Assembly (NCBI RefSeq): GCF_003259745.1
Contig: NZ_QLMC01000001.1
Span: 744,001 to 808,000, forward strand
DNA: 64,000 nt
From: Larkinella arboricola
Lineage (GTDB): Bacteria > Bacteroidota > Bacteroidia > Cytophagales > Spirosomataceae
Direction of reading: 5' to 3'
Below are positions 7,289-16,758 of this stretch, piece after piece. Below the pieces are notes generated by a model. That model was not told where the DNA came from. It saw nothing but the letters and a program-made list of their open reading frames with translations, and did no database searches. The first letter of the stretch is position 1; the number at the start of each line of letters is the position of its first letter. The translations under genes were made by a program, and so were the position numbers.

Positions 7289-9928
7289 ATGAAATCAACT
7301 CCTACCACGTTGGTATCTTTTAAACATAAAATTTTACTGGCGGCCGTCGGTTCGCTGATGCTGTTGGCTGAATTGCCTGCGCAGGCACAGATTCGGCCCG
7401 GTTTCGGGGGCGGACGCATTACAACGAGCCCTTCAACGGAATCGGCCTCACCCATCAACCTGAATTATGCCGATCCGAAAGAGTACGAGATTGCCGGGCT
7501 AACAGTTACGGGTAACAAGTACCTGGACCCGAACTCGCTGCTGTCATTAACGGGATTGAAAGTCGGTGACAAAATCCGGGTTCCGGGCGAAGGCATCAAC
7601 AGCGCCATCAAACGGCTTATGGCCCAGGGACTGCTGGAAGATGTTGAAATTCTGGCAACGAAAGTGGAGGGTGACCAGATTTCCCTCAATGTCTCCATTA
7701 AAGAGCAACCCCGTCTCTACAAAGTAACCTTTGTTGGTATTAAAAAATCGGAGCAGGACGCGCTGAAGGACAAAGTAAAGCTGAACCTGGGCCGCCTGAT
7801 TTCCAACACGCTGATCAAGAACACGCAGCTTAGTGTGAAGAAGTATTTTATTGAAAAAGGCTACCTGAACACGAAAGTAAAAATCATCTCGGTACCGACC
7901 GACAGCACCCGCAACCAGGCCACCATGCGCGTTTCCATCGACAAAGGAAGCAAGGTGAAGATCAACAACATTGAGATTCGCGGACGGGAACTGGTGGAAG
8001 AGTCAAAAATTCGGTTGAAGATGAAAGGCACCAAGCAGATGCGCTTTGGGCGGTTGTTTACGCCCTCCAAGTTCGTTCCCAAGAAATTCGAAGAAGACAA
8101 GCAGAAGATTATCGAGTATTATAATAAAGAAGGATACCGCGATGCCAGCATCATGTCCGACTCGGTGTTTGCCAACGACGACCGCACGGTGAACATTATA
8201 ATGAACATCGACGAAGGCCAGAAATACTACGTCCGCAACGTCACCTGGGAAGGCAACTATCTGTATACCGATGAGCAGTTGACGCAGGTGCTGGGCCTGA
8301 AAAAAGGCGATGTATACAGTAAGGAAGACATCGAAAAAAGGAAGAACGGTATTCCGGGCAGTGACCTTAGCTCGGCGTACATGGACCGGGGTTACCTGTA
8401 TTTCAACGCCGAAGATGTGATCAAAAGCGTTGAAGGCGATTCGCTCGATCTCGAATTCCGGATTTTTGAGGGCAAACAGGCCACCATCAACCGGATCATC
8501 CTGAACGGAAACACCAAAACCAGTGACCACGTGGTGCTGCGGGAAATCCGCACGCTACCGGGGCAGAAGTTCAGCAAAACCGATATTATCCGGACGCAGC
8601 GCGAATTAGCGACGCTGGGTTACTTTGACCCCGAAAAAATCGGGATCAATCCCGTACCGCAGCCCGATGGGACCGTGGATATTGAGTACACCGTGGAAGA
8701 AAAACCGAGCGACCAGATCGAATTATCCGGTGGTTGGGGTGGTTACGTTGGCTTTGTCGGTACGTTGGGTCTGGTATTCAACAACTTCTCGGCCCGCAAC
8801 ATTACCAACATGAAATCCTGGCGGCCCCTGCCGGCGGGTGACGGTCAGAAAGTGGCGCTGCGTTTTCAGGCCAACGGACGGCAGTTCCAGACCTATTCGC
8901 TGACCTTTACCGAACCGTGGCTGGGCGGCCGGAAACCAAACGCCCTGTCGGTCAGCCTGTCGCGTACCATCTACCGGCTTTCGGATTATAGCCTGCTCTA
9001 TTCCGATCCGACCGCTTACGGCAAGAACTTCTATGGCTCATACGGAAACACCATGATTTCGCTTGGTTTGGGCCGCCGTCTGCACTTCCCGGATGATTAT
9101 TTCCAGTTGAGCAACTCGCTGACCTACCAGCGGTATGAGTTGAACAACTACGATATTTTCGGAATTGGTCTGCGGAACGGAACATCGAACAGTGTTACGT
9201 TCAATACAACGCTGGCCCGAAACAGCATCGATCAGCCGCAGTTCCCGCGTTCCGGTTCGTCGATCTCGCTGTCTGCCACGTTGACCCCGCCTTACTCGGC
9301 GTTCTCCAACAAAACGACCAGCGCGAACGTCGATGTAAAAGATCGTTACAAGTGGGTTGAATACCACAAATGGATGTTCGATGCAAGCTGGTTTGCAACG
9401 GTTACGGGCAAGCTGGTCCTGAATGCCCGCGCGCACATGGGCTTCCTGGGCCGGTATAATCCCCGCACGGAGTTTAGCCCCTTTGAGCGGTTTGTGTTGG
9501 GTGGTTCCGGTCTGGCTGGTACGGGGCAGTTTGCTCTTGCTCAGGATATCATCGGTCTGCGGGGTTACAACGACCGGGACGTGTATACGGGTATGAACGG
9601 TATTTCGCCCACGGCGCTTGAGCGGTCGCGGGGTGGTCTGGCCTTCAGCAAGTATATTATGGAATTGCGGTATCCGGTATCCCTTAACCCGTCAGCGACG
9701 ATTTTCGTGCTGGGCTTCCTGGAAGCCGGTAACAACTGGGGGAACTTCAAAAACTACAATCCGTTCGATCTGAAACGTTCGGCGGGCTTTGGGGCCAGAA
9801 TCTTTATGCCGGCCTTCGGTCTGATCGGGATTGACTACGGTTATGGTTTCGACCGGATGCCGGGTTCACCGACGCGTACAGGACCAGGTGGTCAGTTCCA
9901 CTTTACAATCGGTCAGCAGATCAGATAA
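7289..9928 (+). CDS. bamA: Outer membrane protein assembly factor BamA
   Basis: BamA, the Omp85-family insertase that folds beta-barrel proteins into the outer membrane; 879 residues. A signal peptide ends at about residue 34 (LPAQAQ). Five POTRA domains follow to about 475; typical seams are YKVTFVGIKKSEQDALKD, VKINNIEIRGRELVEESKIR, YYVRNVTWEGNYLYTDEQL and ATINRIILNGNTKTSDHVVLREIRTLPGQKFS. The C-terminal 16-stranded barrel carries the Omp85 signature FTEPWLGGRKP and ends in an aromatic-rich strand (GPGGQFHFTIGQQIR). The gene starts three bases after uppS and is followed by two Skp-like chaperone genes, so the operon supplies both the insertase and periplasmic escorts. Length and domain order are normal for the phylum. 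Confidence 0.97.
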   Translation: MKSTPTTLVSFKHKILLAAVGSLMLLAELPAQAQIRPGFGGGRITTSPSTESASPINLNYADPKEYEIAGLTVTGNKYLDPNSLLSLTGLKVGDKIRVPGEGINSAIKRLMAQGLLEDVEILATKVEGDQISLNVSIKEQPRLYKVTFVGIKKSEQDALKDKVKLNLGRLISNTLIKNTQLSVKKYFIEKGYLNTKVKIISVPTDSTRNQATMRVSIDKGSKVKINNIEIRGRELVEESKIRLKMKGTKQMRFGRLFTPSKFVPKKFEEDKQKIIEYYNKEGYRDASIMSDSVFANDDRTVNIIMNIDEGQKYYVRNVTWEGNYLYTDEQLTQVLGLKKGDVYSKEDIEKRKNGIPGSDLSSAYMDRGYLYFNAEDVIKSVEGDSLDLEFRIFEGKQATINRIILNGNTKTSDHVVLREIRTLPGQKFSKTDIIRTQRELATLGYFDPEKIGINPVPQPDGTVDIEYTVEEKPSDQIELSGGWGGYVGFVGTLGLVFNNFSARNITNMKSWRPLPAGDGQKVALRFQANGRQFQTYSLTFTEPWLGGRKPNALSVSLSRTIYRLSDYSLLYSDPTAYGKNFYGSYGNTMISLGLGRRLHFPDDYFQLSNSLTYQRYELNNYDIFGIGLRNGTSNSVTFNTTLARNSIDQPQFPRSGSSISLSATLTPPYSAFSNKTTSANVDVKDRYKWVEYHKWMFDASWFATVTGKLVLNARAHMGFLGRYNPRTEFSPFERFVLGGSGLAGTGQFALAQDIIGLRGYNDRDVYTGMNGISPTALERSRGGLAFSKYIMELRYPVSLNPSATIFVLGFLEAGNNWGNFKNYNPFDLKRSAGFGARIFMPAFGLIGIDYGYGFDRMPGSPTRTGPGGQFHFTIGQQIR

Positions 9929-10044
9929 CAAACCGTTGGTCGCGACGTTATTATTAGATACAAAACAGGCAGCCGTTTGGCGGTAATTGCTTCATGCAGA
10001 ATAAAATAATGTCGAAGCGTTTCGGTTTTGTCTCGAAAAATGTC

Positions 10045-10692
10045 ATGATAAAAGGACTAATTTTTGTAGCTTTGCTCTCCTTTTCGGCCTTTGGGTCGGT
10101 ACAGGCGCAAAAACTAGGGTATGTTGACTCGGAGTTTATCACCAGCAAGATGCCCGCGTATCAGAAAGCGCTGACGGAGATTGACCAGTTCGCCGAAAAG
10201 TGGTCGAAGGATATTCAGGATAAATATTCGGAGATCGATAAATTGCAAAAGACGTATCAGGCCGAGGAAATCCTGCTGACGGAGGACATGAAGCGGGAGC
10301 GGTTGCGGATCATCAGCGAAAAGGAGCGTGAGGCCCGGGAGTATAACAACAAGGTATTCGGCTACGAAGGCCTGCTGTTTCAGAAGAAGAAAGAACTGAT
10401 GAAACCTGTGACCGAAACGGTGATGCGGGCCATCGACAAGGTAGCGGCTCAGAAACGGCTGGACATGGTGCTGGATAAAGCCAGCGAAGGTGTTGTAATG
10501 CTCTACACCAATCCGAAGCATGATTACACGGACTATGTTATGGAGGAGTTGGGGTTGACGGCTGACTTAAAAGCGAAAAATACAACCGCTCCGGCCGAAG
10601 CTCCCGGTACAAATTCTTCGGAAGAGCGATTAAACCCGGCGGGCAATTCAAGATCTAATGCAACAAGTAAACCATCAAAACAACCAAAATAA
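10045..10692 (+). CDS. OmpH/Skp-family periplasmic chaperone (first copy)
   Basis: An OmpH (Skp) family protein. I place the start at the ATG at 10045 because it begins a classic signal peptide (IKGLIFVALLSF...SVQAQ); the frame is open from 9994, and starting there would add 17 charged residues. The mature part begins KLGYVDSEFITSKMPAYQKAL, typical of OmpH, and continues as a long alpha-helical coiled coil rich in Glu, Lys and Gln, with a low-complexity Ala/Thr/Ser/Asn tail. Skp trimers hold unfolded outer membrane proteins on their way to BamA. It lies between bamA and a second ompH copy; tandem skp genes after bamA are frequent in Bacteroidota. Confidence 0.93.
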   Translation: MIKGLIFVALLSFSAFGSVQAQKLGYVDSEFITSKMPAYQKALTEIDQFAEKWSKDIQDKYSEIDKLQKTYQAEEILLTEDMKRERLRIISEKEREAREYNNKVFGYEGLLFQKKKELMKPVTETVMRAIDKVAAQKRLDMVLDKASEGVVMLYTNPKHDYTDYVMEELGLTADLKAKNTTAPAEAPGTNSSEERLNPAGNSRSNATSKPSKQPK

Positions 10693-10702
10693 TACGATTA
10701 GA

Positions 10703-11344
10703 ATGAAAAACAAACTCATTGCACTGGCAGTAACCCTGCTATTAGGAGGAAGCCAGGTGTGGGCACAGGCGCAACAACCGGCCACGACAGCGGCTCCGGT
10801 AGCATCTGTGAAGATCGGTTACACGAACATGGAATATATCCTGCAAAATATGCCGGAATTCAAGGATATTCAAAACCAGCTTACCATTCAACGGACGCAG
10901 TTGGAGAAAAACTATGGTGATATGACCAAAGAGTTTCAGGATAAGCTGGGCGCTTACGAAAAAGGCCAGGCGCAGATGTCTGATGTAATCAAAGCGGATA
11001 AAGAGAAAGAACTTCAGGGGTTGCAACAACGGATTCAGGAGTTTCAGGCAAACTCATCGACTCAGTTGCAGACCAAATACAACCAGCTGGTGAATCCGGT
11101 GATGCAGAAGATTCAGACGAATATTGATGCGGTAGCCAAAGAGAGCGGTTTCACCTTCGTTTTCAATCTGGATGCTGGTTCGGGTACCATCCCCGTACTG
11201 CTGTATGCTCCGGAAGAAAATGATGTTACCAACCTGGTGTTCAAAAAAATGGGTGTAGCGATTCCGTCGAAGCAACCGGCTGCTCAAACGACGCAACAGC
11301 CTACCAACACGAATGCTGCGAAACCGGCTCCGAAGAAGAATTAA
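10703..11344 (+). CDS. OmpH/Skp-family periplasmic chaperone (second copy)
   Basis: The second OmpH/Skp protein, 213 residues from the ATG at 10703. The open frame reaches back to 10658, overlapping the previous gene, but 10703 begins the signal peptide (KNKLIALAVTLLLGGSQVWAQ). After a Gln/Ala-rich linker come VKIGYTNMEYILQNMPEFKDI and a coiled-coil tentacle region (about 60-140), then the beta-rich end LDAGSGTIPVLLYAPEENDVTNLV and a Gln/Thr/Ala tail. It starts 10 bases after the first copy and is followed by a strong terminator at 11366-11396, which marks the end of the uppS-bamA-ompH-ompH transcript. Confidence 0.93.
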   Translation: MKNKLIALAVTLLLGGSQVWAQAQQPATTAAPVASVKIGYTNMEYILQNMPEFKDIQNQLTIQRTQLEKNYGDMTKEFQDKLGAYEKGQAQMSDVIKADKEKELQGLQQRIQEFQANSSTQLQTKYNQLVNPVMQKIQTNIDAVAKESGFTFVFNLDAGSGTIPVLLYAPEENDVTNLVFKKMGVAIPSKQPAAQTTQQPTNTNAAKPAPKKN

Positions 11345-11365
11345 GAAACAAATGGATGTACGGAG

Positions 11366-11396
11366 AGCCGCTCACTTTTGGGCGGCTTTTTGTCTT
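11366..11396 (+). terminator. Rho-independent terminator after ompH
   Basis: AGCCGC (11366-11371) pairs with GCGGCT (11382-11387) and is followed by TTTTTGTCTTTTT. It lies 22 bases beyond the second ompH stop. Confidence 0.8.
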
Positions 11397-11529
11397 TTTA
11401 CGAGGTACGGCTTTAACAGGTAGGAAATAAGCCGTAAACTTTATCCGGTTTAAATGCAACTCAGAATCGTATTATAACAAGTGAGCCTAATAAAATAGCC
11501 TGTTTTCGGCTTACATAAAATCTATCTAG

Positions 11530-11537
11530 TATTTTTG
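11530..11537 (+). promoter_or_regulatory. Possible -7 element upstream of Ig-like protein
   Basis: TATTTTTG at 11530-11537 fits the Bacteroidota -7 consensus TAnnTTTG and lies 35 bases before the start at 11573. No clear TTG -33 partner is present at the usual spacing, so this is a tentative call. Confidence 0.3.
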
Positions 11538-11572
11538 CGTTACACTTTAAAACCATCAGTAACAGATTCCTC

Positions 11573-13207
11573 ATGTTGCAAAAAATAGGGAGTATAGTTG
11601 CTATATTAGTACTATTTACCAGACTAAGCAGCTTTGGACAGGAAAGTAAACCTCTTCAAATAATCCTACCGAACCAGGTGGATCGTCTGAATACGACCTG
11701 GAATTCGGTGGCCGAAGGCCAATTAATCGAATTTACGCTAAGAGCGGCAGGTGGTAAATCCGACACATTGACCTATGCCATCAAACAAGGGCAGATGGAA
11801 GGCATGACGCTGGATTCACTAGGCAATTTCCGGTGGACACCCGGTTTTGATATTGCCGACCGCATCAATACCACCAAATCCATTCCGGTTATTTTTGAGA
11901 TTCGGAATAAAGAAGGCGAAACAGCAACCCAGTCGGTTGACTTTAAGGTGCAGCACGTAAACCGGGCGCCTGTTGTGGGCGATTTACGTCCCTTCTACGT
12001 TCGGAACAAAACGCAGAACGTATACAAAATTGACGCGGCCGCCATTCGGGACGAAGACAACGATCCAGTCGTATTTATTCCCATGCCGGATAAGTTGCCG
12101 GAAGGGGCCAAGATGACGGCACAGGGAGAAATAACCTGGCAGCCGTCTCTGAATCAGTTTCATCAGCTTAAGAACAGCAAGGGAGATTATATTGAATTCT
12201 GGGTGGAAGATCAGCCTGCCAAATCACGTACCAAAGGCCGGTTAAAGCTGGAAGTTACGCAGATGGATATACCCCCCGAAATTACGATGGTTCCTGAGGT
12301 ATCGCGGATTCGGATCAAGGAAAATGCGACCGTCAACCTGAAATTTTATTTAGCCGATCCCAACGGCGACGACGATATCAAGACCTTTGACTTTTTGTCG
12401 GAAAGTCAGGATGTACCCAAGAGTTCGTTGCGGAAAAATGCGGAAACGAATTATGAGTTCATCTGGAATCCGGGCTACAACTTTGTGAAAGATCCCTACG
12501 ATTCACTGGCGTTTCAGATCGTGTTTTTCGTGCTGGATCAGGGCCAGAACCGGGCCGAGCGGAAAATTAATTTCACGGTATACAATGCCGAAAATGAAGA
12601 TGAGAAGGATCGCTACCTCTACACCCAATACCGCCAGTCGCTGGTAACGGCCTGGAACCTGCTGACGCAATTGGGTGAAAAGGAAGAAGAACTCAAGAAA
12701 AGTTACCGGAAAGCCAAAACCGGAAAGCGGAATCGGTCGGTTGCCAACGCTGGACTCGGAGCGGTTACCGGTGTTACCCCGGCCATCGTAGCCAATAACC
12801 AGAATACCAAAATACAAACCAATATGCGGTATGTATCGGCGGTAGGCGGGACGGCCGTGCTGACAATGGGAACACTCGAAGCGACGGAAGTTATTGGTAA
12901 ATCGATGAAAGACCTGCTCGACCGTTTCAACTACGTCATGAGTAAAAAAAGTGAGTTGCAGAACAAAGGCGATGTTTTTGCCCGCGAGTTTGCCCTCAAG
13001 GCCACCCGGCGAAATCCGGATTTTGTCAAGAAGCTTGATGATTTTCGGGCGGCTATGAGCCTCTCGGGTTTAGTGGCGCTGGAACTGGATGCTGCCTGGC
13101 AGAGTAAGACCGAGGCCAATGACAAAGCACTCAAGCGTATGTTTAAAGATTTCTCACCTATGGAAGAGGGGCAAACCAGCAGTCGTCAGCCAACGCACCG
13201 GCAATAA
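11573..13207 (+). CDS. Secreted protein with tandem Ig-like/cadherin-like domains
   Basis: A 544-residue exported protein. A signal peptide spans about residues 1-23 (LFTRLSSFGQ). It then shows three beta-sandwich repeats of the putative-Ig/cadherin-like type (about 28-125, 130-225, 230-335), each with an aromatic or Pro-rich seam and acidic DEDNDPV or DPNGDDD calcium-binding-like turns. Repeat seams read GNFRWTPGFD, GEITWQPSLN and YEFIWNPGYN. The C-terminal 200 residues are predicted helical (YRQSLVTAWNLLTQLGEKEEELKKS) with a small Gly/Ala-rich hydrophobic patch near 400-440. No enzymatic motif is visible. It stands alone, between the ompH terminator and a strong bidirectional terminator. 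A surface-structure or adhesion role is plausible but unproven. Confidence 0.75.
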   Translation: MLQKIGSIVAILVLFTRLSSFGQESKPLQIILPNQVDRLNTTWNSVAEGQLIEFTLRAAGGKSDTLTYAIKQGQMEGMTLDSLGNFRWTPGFDIADRINTTKSIPVIFEIRNKEGETATQSVDFKVQHVNRAPVVGDLRPFYVRNKTQNVYKIDAAAIRDEDNDPVVFIPMPDKLPEGAKMTAQGEITWQPSLNQFHQLKNSKGDYIEFWVEDQPAKSRTKGRLKLEVTQMDIPPEITMVPEVSRIRIKENATVNLKFYLADPNGDDDIKTFDFLSESQDVPKSSLRKNAETNYEFIWNPGYNFVKDPYDSLAFQIVFFVLDQGQNRAERKINFTVYNAENEDEKDRYLYTQYRQSLVTAWNLLTQLGEKEEELKKSYRKAKTGKRNRSVANAGLGAVTGVTPAIVANNQNTKIQTNMRYVSAVGGTAVLTMGTLEATEVIGKSMKDLLDRFNYVMSKKSELQNKGDVFAREFALKATRRNPDFVKKLDDFRAAMSLSGLVALELDAAWQSKTEANDKALKRMFKDFSPMEEGQTSSRQPTHRQ

Positions 13208-13238
13208 CGGGTTACGGTGCGGCAGGTGTCCTGAATTC

Positions 13239-13283
13239 CAAAATAAAGCCCGGCTTGCAGCTTGCAAGCCGGGCTTTATTTTG
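13239..13283. terminator. Perfect 21-bp bidirectional terminator
   Basis: A perfect inverted repeat: 21-bp arms (13239-13259 and 13263-13283) around a 3-base loop. The GC core GCCCGGCTTGCA is flanked by AAAATAAA / TTTATTTT, so a U-rich tail exists on both strands. It separates the convergent Ig-like gene (plus) and lspA (minus). Confidence 0.9.
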
Positions 13284-13317
13284 AGGTCAATAAGCCTTAA
13301 AAAACGCCTTTTGACAA

Positions 13318-14085
13318 TTAGCGGGTACGTTCATCGTCTGCCCCGTGATCCGGCTGACTGGCTCGCGGTTCGTCGGAGGGAACCGGGTCCGGATCTTTCT
13401 CCGCGTTCGTTTGCGTGGAAGGGGTGTTTTCGAACTCATCGACGGGCAGGACCGAAGCGTTTTCGGGCGATGGGTCTTCGGGTAAAAAGCCGTCTTCGTC
13501 CTGCTGATCGTGGAAAAACCGACGCTGAAAGAACAGAATAATACAAACGCCGACAAAGATGCAGGAGTCCGCAATATTAAAAATCGGGGTGGAGTAATAC
13601 TGACCGCCCCAAACCGGTACCCAATCCGGCAAAAAGCCTTCCCAGACATCCACAAAAATCATATCAATTACCTGACCGTGAAACCAGGGCGTTGTAGAGC
13701 CATAGGGAGCGTTGTCAAGGAAAACGCCGTAGAAGGTGCTGTCAATGACGTTGCCAACCGCTCCGGCCAGAATCATTGACATTGCCCAGAGCAAACCATT
13801 GGGAGCACCCCGGTGGGCCAGATGCACCAGATACCAGCCAATACCGCCCATAGCAACCAGACGAAACAGGCTAAGCAGCAATTTGCCGTATTCGTGGCCT
13901 AACTGCATTCCAAAAGCCATGCCCGGATTCAAAACATAGTGTAACTTAAGCCAATCGCCGACGAGCCGAATCTGGCCGGCAAATCCCGGCTCCATATTGA
14001 AGTGTACCAACAATTTAACCGCCTGATCCAGCGCGATCAATACCAGACTCAACACAAAGAACTTCAGCGGACTTTTCTTTACCAT
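13318..14085 (-). CDS. lspA: Lipoprotein signal peptidase (signal peptidase II) with acidic C-terminal extension
   Basis: An aspartic protease of the inner membrane that cleaves prolipoprotein signal peptides after lipidation. Four hydrophobic helices span about residues 8-190. The catalytic pair is visible as Asp115 in GAVGNVIDS and Asp173 in FNIADS, and LNPGMAFGM matches the conserved NxGxAF motif. The protein is 255 residues against about 160-210 for typical members. The excess includes a C-terminal tail of about 60 residues (after about 195) that is hydrophilic and rich in Asp, Glu, Pro and Ser with no hydrophobic segment, and should lie in the cytoplasm. The window encodes at least seven lipoproteins that would be its substrates. 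Confidence 0.94.
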   Translation of the reverse strand: MVKKSPLKFFVLSLVLIALDQAVKLLVHFNMEPGFAGQIRLVGDWLKLHYVLNPGMAFGMQLGHEYGKLLLSLFRLVAMGGIGWYLVHLAHRGAPNGLLWAMSMILAGAVGNVIDSTFYGVFLDNAPYGSTTPWFHGQVIDMIFVDVWEGFLPDWVPVWGGQYYSTPIFNIADSCIFVGVCIILFFQRRFFHDQQDEDGFLPEDPSPENASVLPVDEFENTPSTQTNAEKDPDPVPSDEPRASQPDHGADDERTR

Positions 14086-14175
14086 GATTTATAACGTAAA
14101 TCACCCGGTTGGTCAGACTTGGTAGCAGCCAGCCGGGTGAAGGTTTTTGGAGTAAAACTCCTGAATTCGGCGAAT

Positions 14176-15411
14176 CTACTTATTTTGGCAGTTTTTCCGA
14201 CGTTGCAGCTCCTTTTTTACCAGAAGATACTCGCGGCTGCTCTGACCGGCAATCGACTTGTTTTCGGCAGCCCGGCGGAACAGATACGGCATGACAGCTT
14301 CAACCGGACCATACGGGACATATTTGGCGACATTATAACCGGCATTGGCCAAGTTATAGGAGATGTTGTCGCTCATCCCCAGCAACTGAGCAAACCAGAT
14401 GTGCGGATCATTAGGCGCAAGCCGTAACTCCTGCATATGGCTGATGCAATACTGGCAGCTATATTCGTTGTGCGTTCCCAGGCAGATCGATACGATATCC
14501 CGGTTGGCCATGCAGAAATCAACGGCTTCGTTAAAGTCCCGGTCGGTTTCTGCCTTGGTATGATGAATAGGGTCGAGGTATTCACCTTCGTAGGCCCGGA
14601 TGCGTTCTTTCTCAAGATAGGCTCCCCGAACCAGCTTGGCACCCAGCAGATACCCTTTGTTACGGGCGGTCTGGACACTTTTTTTCAGATTACCCAGGCT
14701 ATCGGAACGGTACAGCTGGTAGGTATTGTAAACAATACACTGCTGACGGTTGTAACGATCCATCATGGTGTAGGCAAGCGCATCAATGGTGTCCTGAATC
14801 CAGCTTTCTTCGGCATCAATAAAGATTCGGATACTGCGTTCGCTGGCCCGGCGGCAAAGCGCATCAACCCGCTGCTGAACCCGCTCGTAGGCTTCCTGCT
14901 CGGCATCGGTTAGCGTGTCACCGGCCTGCACTTTTTCCAGTAATTCGGTAGAAGCAATGCCGGTAACTTTGAAAACACAGAACGGAATATCGTTGGACTC
15001 ACTGGCCCGTTCGATAGTCCGCAGAATTTCCAGTACGGTTTCGTCGTAGGAGGTTTCGCTCCCTTCTCCTTCAACGGAATAATCCAAAATGGTGCCAACG
15101 TGACCGTCGTGCAGTTTCTGGATCGTTTTTTCACAATCACGTATGGTCTCTCCCCCGCAGAACTGCTCGAAAATCGTACTCTTAATGAGTTTTTTTACGG
15201 GAAGTTTGAGGTTCAATGCCAGTTTGATAAAAAAAGTACCTAAATTTACCAGCCAACCCCGGTTCATCAACGCAAATAACCAGTACGTTTTGAATAATTT
15301 CTTGTTGGACTGGGAAGAAAAGGCAATCGACGTGTCTTCAAACGATACGGCCTTGGATACAGTGGCCCGTTGAACGATCGTTGGCATAGAAGATGGACTT
15401 CGGTTTGACAT
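14176..15411 (-). CDS. Proline dehydrogenase (PRODH domain, monofunctional)
   Basis: An FAD-dependent proline dehydrogenase that oxidises proline to pyrroline-5-carboxylate and passes electrons to the quinone pool. The frame is open to 15432; I prefer the ATG at 15411 (MSNRSPSSMPTIV), giving 411 residues. The TIM-barrel PRODH motifs are present: FCVFKVTGIAS, IRIFIDAEESW, YNTYQLYRSDSL, GYLLGAKLVRGAYLEKER (substrate/FAD strand) and SICLGTHNEYS. Near the end RRAAENKSIAGQSSRE matches the family's C-terminal substrate-binding arginine region. It has no pyrroline-5-carboxylate dehydrogenase domain, so the second step must be encoded elsewhere. Its upstream gap (15412-15632) is shared with the divergent DAHP synthase gene. 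Confidence 0.93.
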   Translation of the reverse strand: MSNRSPSSMPTIVQRATVSKAVSFEDTSIAFSSQSNKKLFKTYWLFALMNRGWLVNLGTFFIKLALNLKLPVKKLIKSTIFEQFCGGETIRDCEKTIQKLHDGHVGTILDYSVEGEGSETSYDETVLEILRTIERASESNDIPFCVFKVTGIASTELLEKVQAGDTLTDAEQEAYERVQQRVDALCRRASERSIRIFIDAEESWIQDTIDALAYTMMDRYNRQQCIVYNTYQLYRSDSLGNLKKSVQTARNKGYLLGAKLVRGAYLEKERIRAYEGEYLDPIHHTKAETDRDFNEAVDFCMANRDIVSICLGTHNEYSCQYCISHMQELRLAPNDPHIWFAQLLGMSDNISYNLANAGYNVAKYVPYGPVEAVMPYLFRRAAENKSIAGQSSREYLLVKKELQRRKNCQNK

Positions 15412-15632
15412 AATTACTGTCTGATGCACCAACTTGAGGTCCGAAAGTTAAAATTTGTTTCCGGTATTCCTAACACTGATCGGTAAACTTGTTTTAGCCT
15501 CGTTTTGTTGTCAGCGCAAAAGGGATGTAAAGTTAACGGAAAAACGGTTGTATCTACAGTTAGTATACTAAAAAAATTTAATAAAAGTTTCCGATAGAGT
15601 AATAGAAGTAATCACAAGAATAGAGTACCAGT

Positions 15633-16736
15633 ATGAAGCCAAGTTTAGAAGTCCTGCCGCTCAATAGCTGGGTAGAGACGAACGGAAAACCGCTCATCAT
15701 TTCAGGCCCATGCAGTGCCGAAACCGAAGAGCAATTAGTGGAAACGGCCCGCCAATTGAGCCAGTTGGGCGCCGTTCATGTCATTCGGGCTGGTGTATGG
15801 AAACCCCGTACGCGCCCCGGTAGCTTTGAAGGCATGGGAAAAGCCGCTCTGCCGTGGATTCAGCGCGCCAAAGCCGAAACCGGTCTGCCGTTTGCGGTGG
15901 AAGTAGCGACTCCCGAGCACATCGAACTGGCCCTGAAATACGGTGTTGACATTCTGTGGGTAGGTGCCCGCACAACCGTAAACCCGTTTAACGTCCAGGA
16001 GATTGCCGATGCACTGCGGGGCGTTGACGTACCCGTTCTGGTGAAGAACCCGGTTAATCCGGATCTGGCCCTCTGGATCGGCGCGTTTGAGCGGATTGCG
16101 GGTGCCGGTATCACCAAACTAGGTGCTATTCACCGCGGCTTTTCAACGGGCGAGGCTTCTAAATACCGTAATGTGCCGCTGTGGCAAATGGCCATCGAGC
16201 TGAAATCAACCTTCCCAAATCTGCCCATCATCGGCGACCCGAGCCACATGGCCGGCAAGCGGGCGTATTTGCAGGAACTGGCGCAGATGCAGATGGACCT
16301 CAACTACGACGGTCTGATCGTTGAGTCACACATTGATCCGGATAATGCCTGGAGCGATGCAGCTCAGCAGTTGACCCCGGCGGCTTTCGGCGAAATGCTG
16401 GAGCACCTGCACATTCGGAAAGCGGATTCGCCAAACCTGGAGTTCCAGAACGCCCTTGAGCAGATTCGCAGCAAAATCGACAATGTTGACCGGCAACTGG
16501 TTGAAACCCTGGCGGCCCGGATGGCGTTGGTTGAAAAACTGGCTGAATACAAGCGCGACAACAACGTAACCGTCTTCCAGCCCGAACGTTGGAAAGAAGT
16601 ACACGAAACCCGCGCAAAACAAGGCAAGAAAATGGGCCTGTATCCGGAACTGGTGGAAGAGATCTTCAAGATCATTCACATGGAATCCATCCGGAAGCAA
16701 ACGGAAGTAATGAACAGCAACGAGCAAAGTGCCTGA
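15633..16736 (+). CDS. Bifunctional DAHP synthase / chorismate mutase (type II)
   Basis: A 367-residue fusion that catalyses the entry step of the shikimate pathway and, after chorismate, the first step towards phenylalanine and tyrosine. Residues 1-260 are a class I beta DAHP synthase: PLIISGPCSAETEEQL, RAGVWKPRTRPGSFEGMG, VEVATPEHIELAL, GARTTVNPF, VLVKNPVNPDLALWIGAFERI and the metal-site PIIGDPSHMAGKR. Residues about 275-360 are an AroQ-type chorismate mutase helix bundle (IRSKIDNVDRQLVETLAARM, FQPERWKEV, LVEEIFKIIHMESIRKQ). The chorismate mutase domain in such fusions often confers feedback control. aroB is encoded at 36756, so two shikimate genes are unlinked in this window. Confidence 0.96.
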   Translation: MKPSLEVLPLNSWVETNGKPLIISGPCSAETEEQLVETARQLSQLGAVHVIRAGVWKPRTRPGSFEGMGKAALPWIQRAKAETGLPFAVEVATPEHIELALKYGVDILWVGARTTVNPFNVQEIADALRGVDVPVLVKNPVNPDLALWIGAFERIAGAGITKLGAIHRGFSTGEASKYRNVPLWQMAIELKSTFPNLPIIGDPSHMAGKRAYLQELAQMQMDLNYDGLIVESHIDPDNAWSDAAQQLTPAAFGEMLEHLHIRKADSPNLEFQNALEQIRSKIDNVDRQLVETLAARMALVEKLAEYKRDNNVTVFQPERWKEVHETRAKQGKKMGLYPELVEEIFKIIHMESIRKQTEVMNSNEQSA

Positions 16737-16758
16737 TTGCTGAAATAAACAATAAGTT

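Noticed and set aside
10067-10074. TAGCTTTG as a promoter -7 element
   Set aside because: It falls inside the signal peptide coding region of the first ompH, without a -33 partner.
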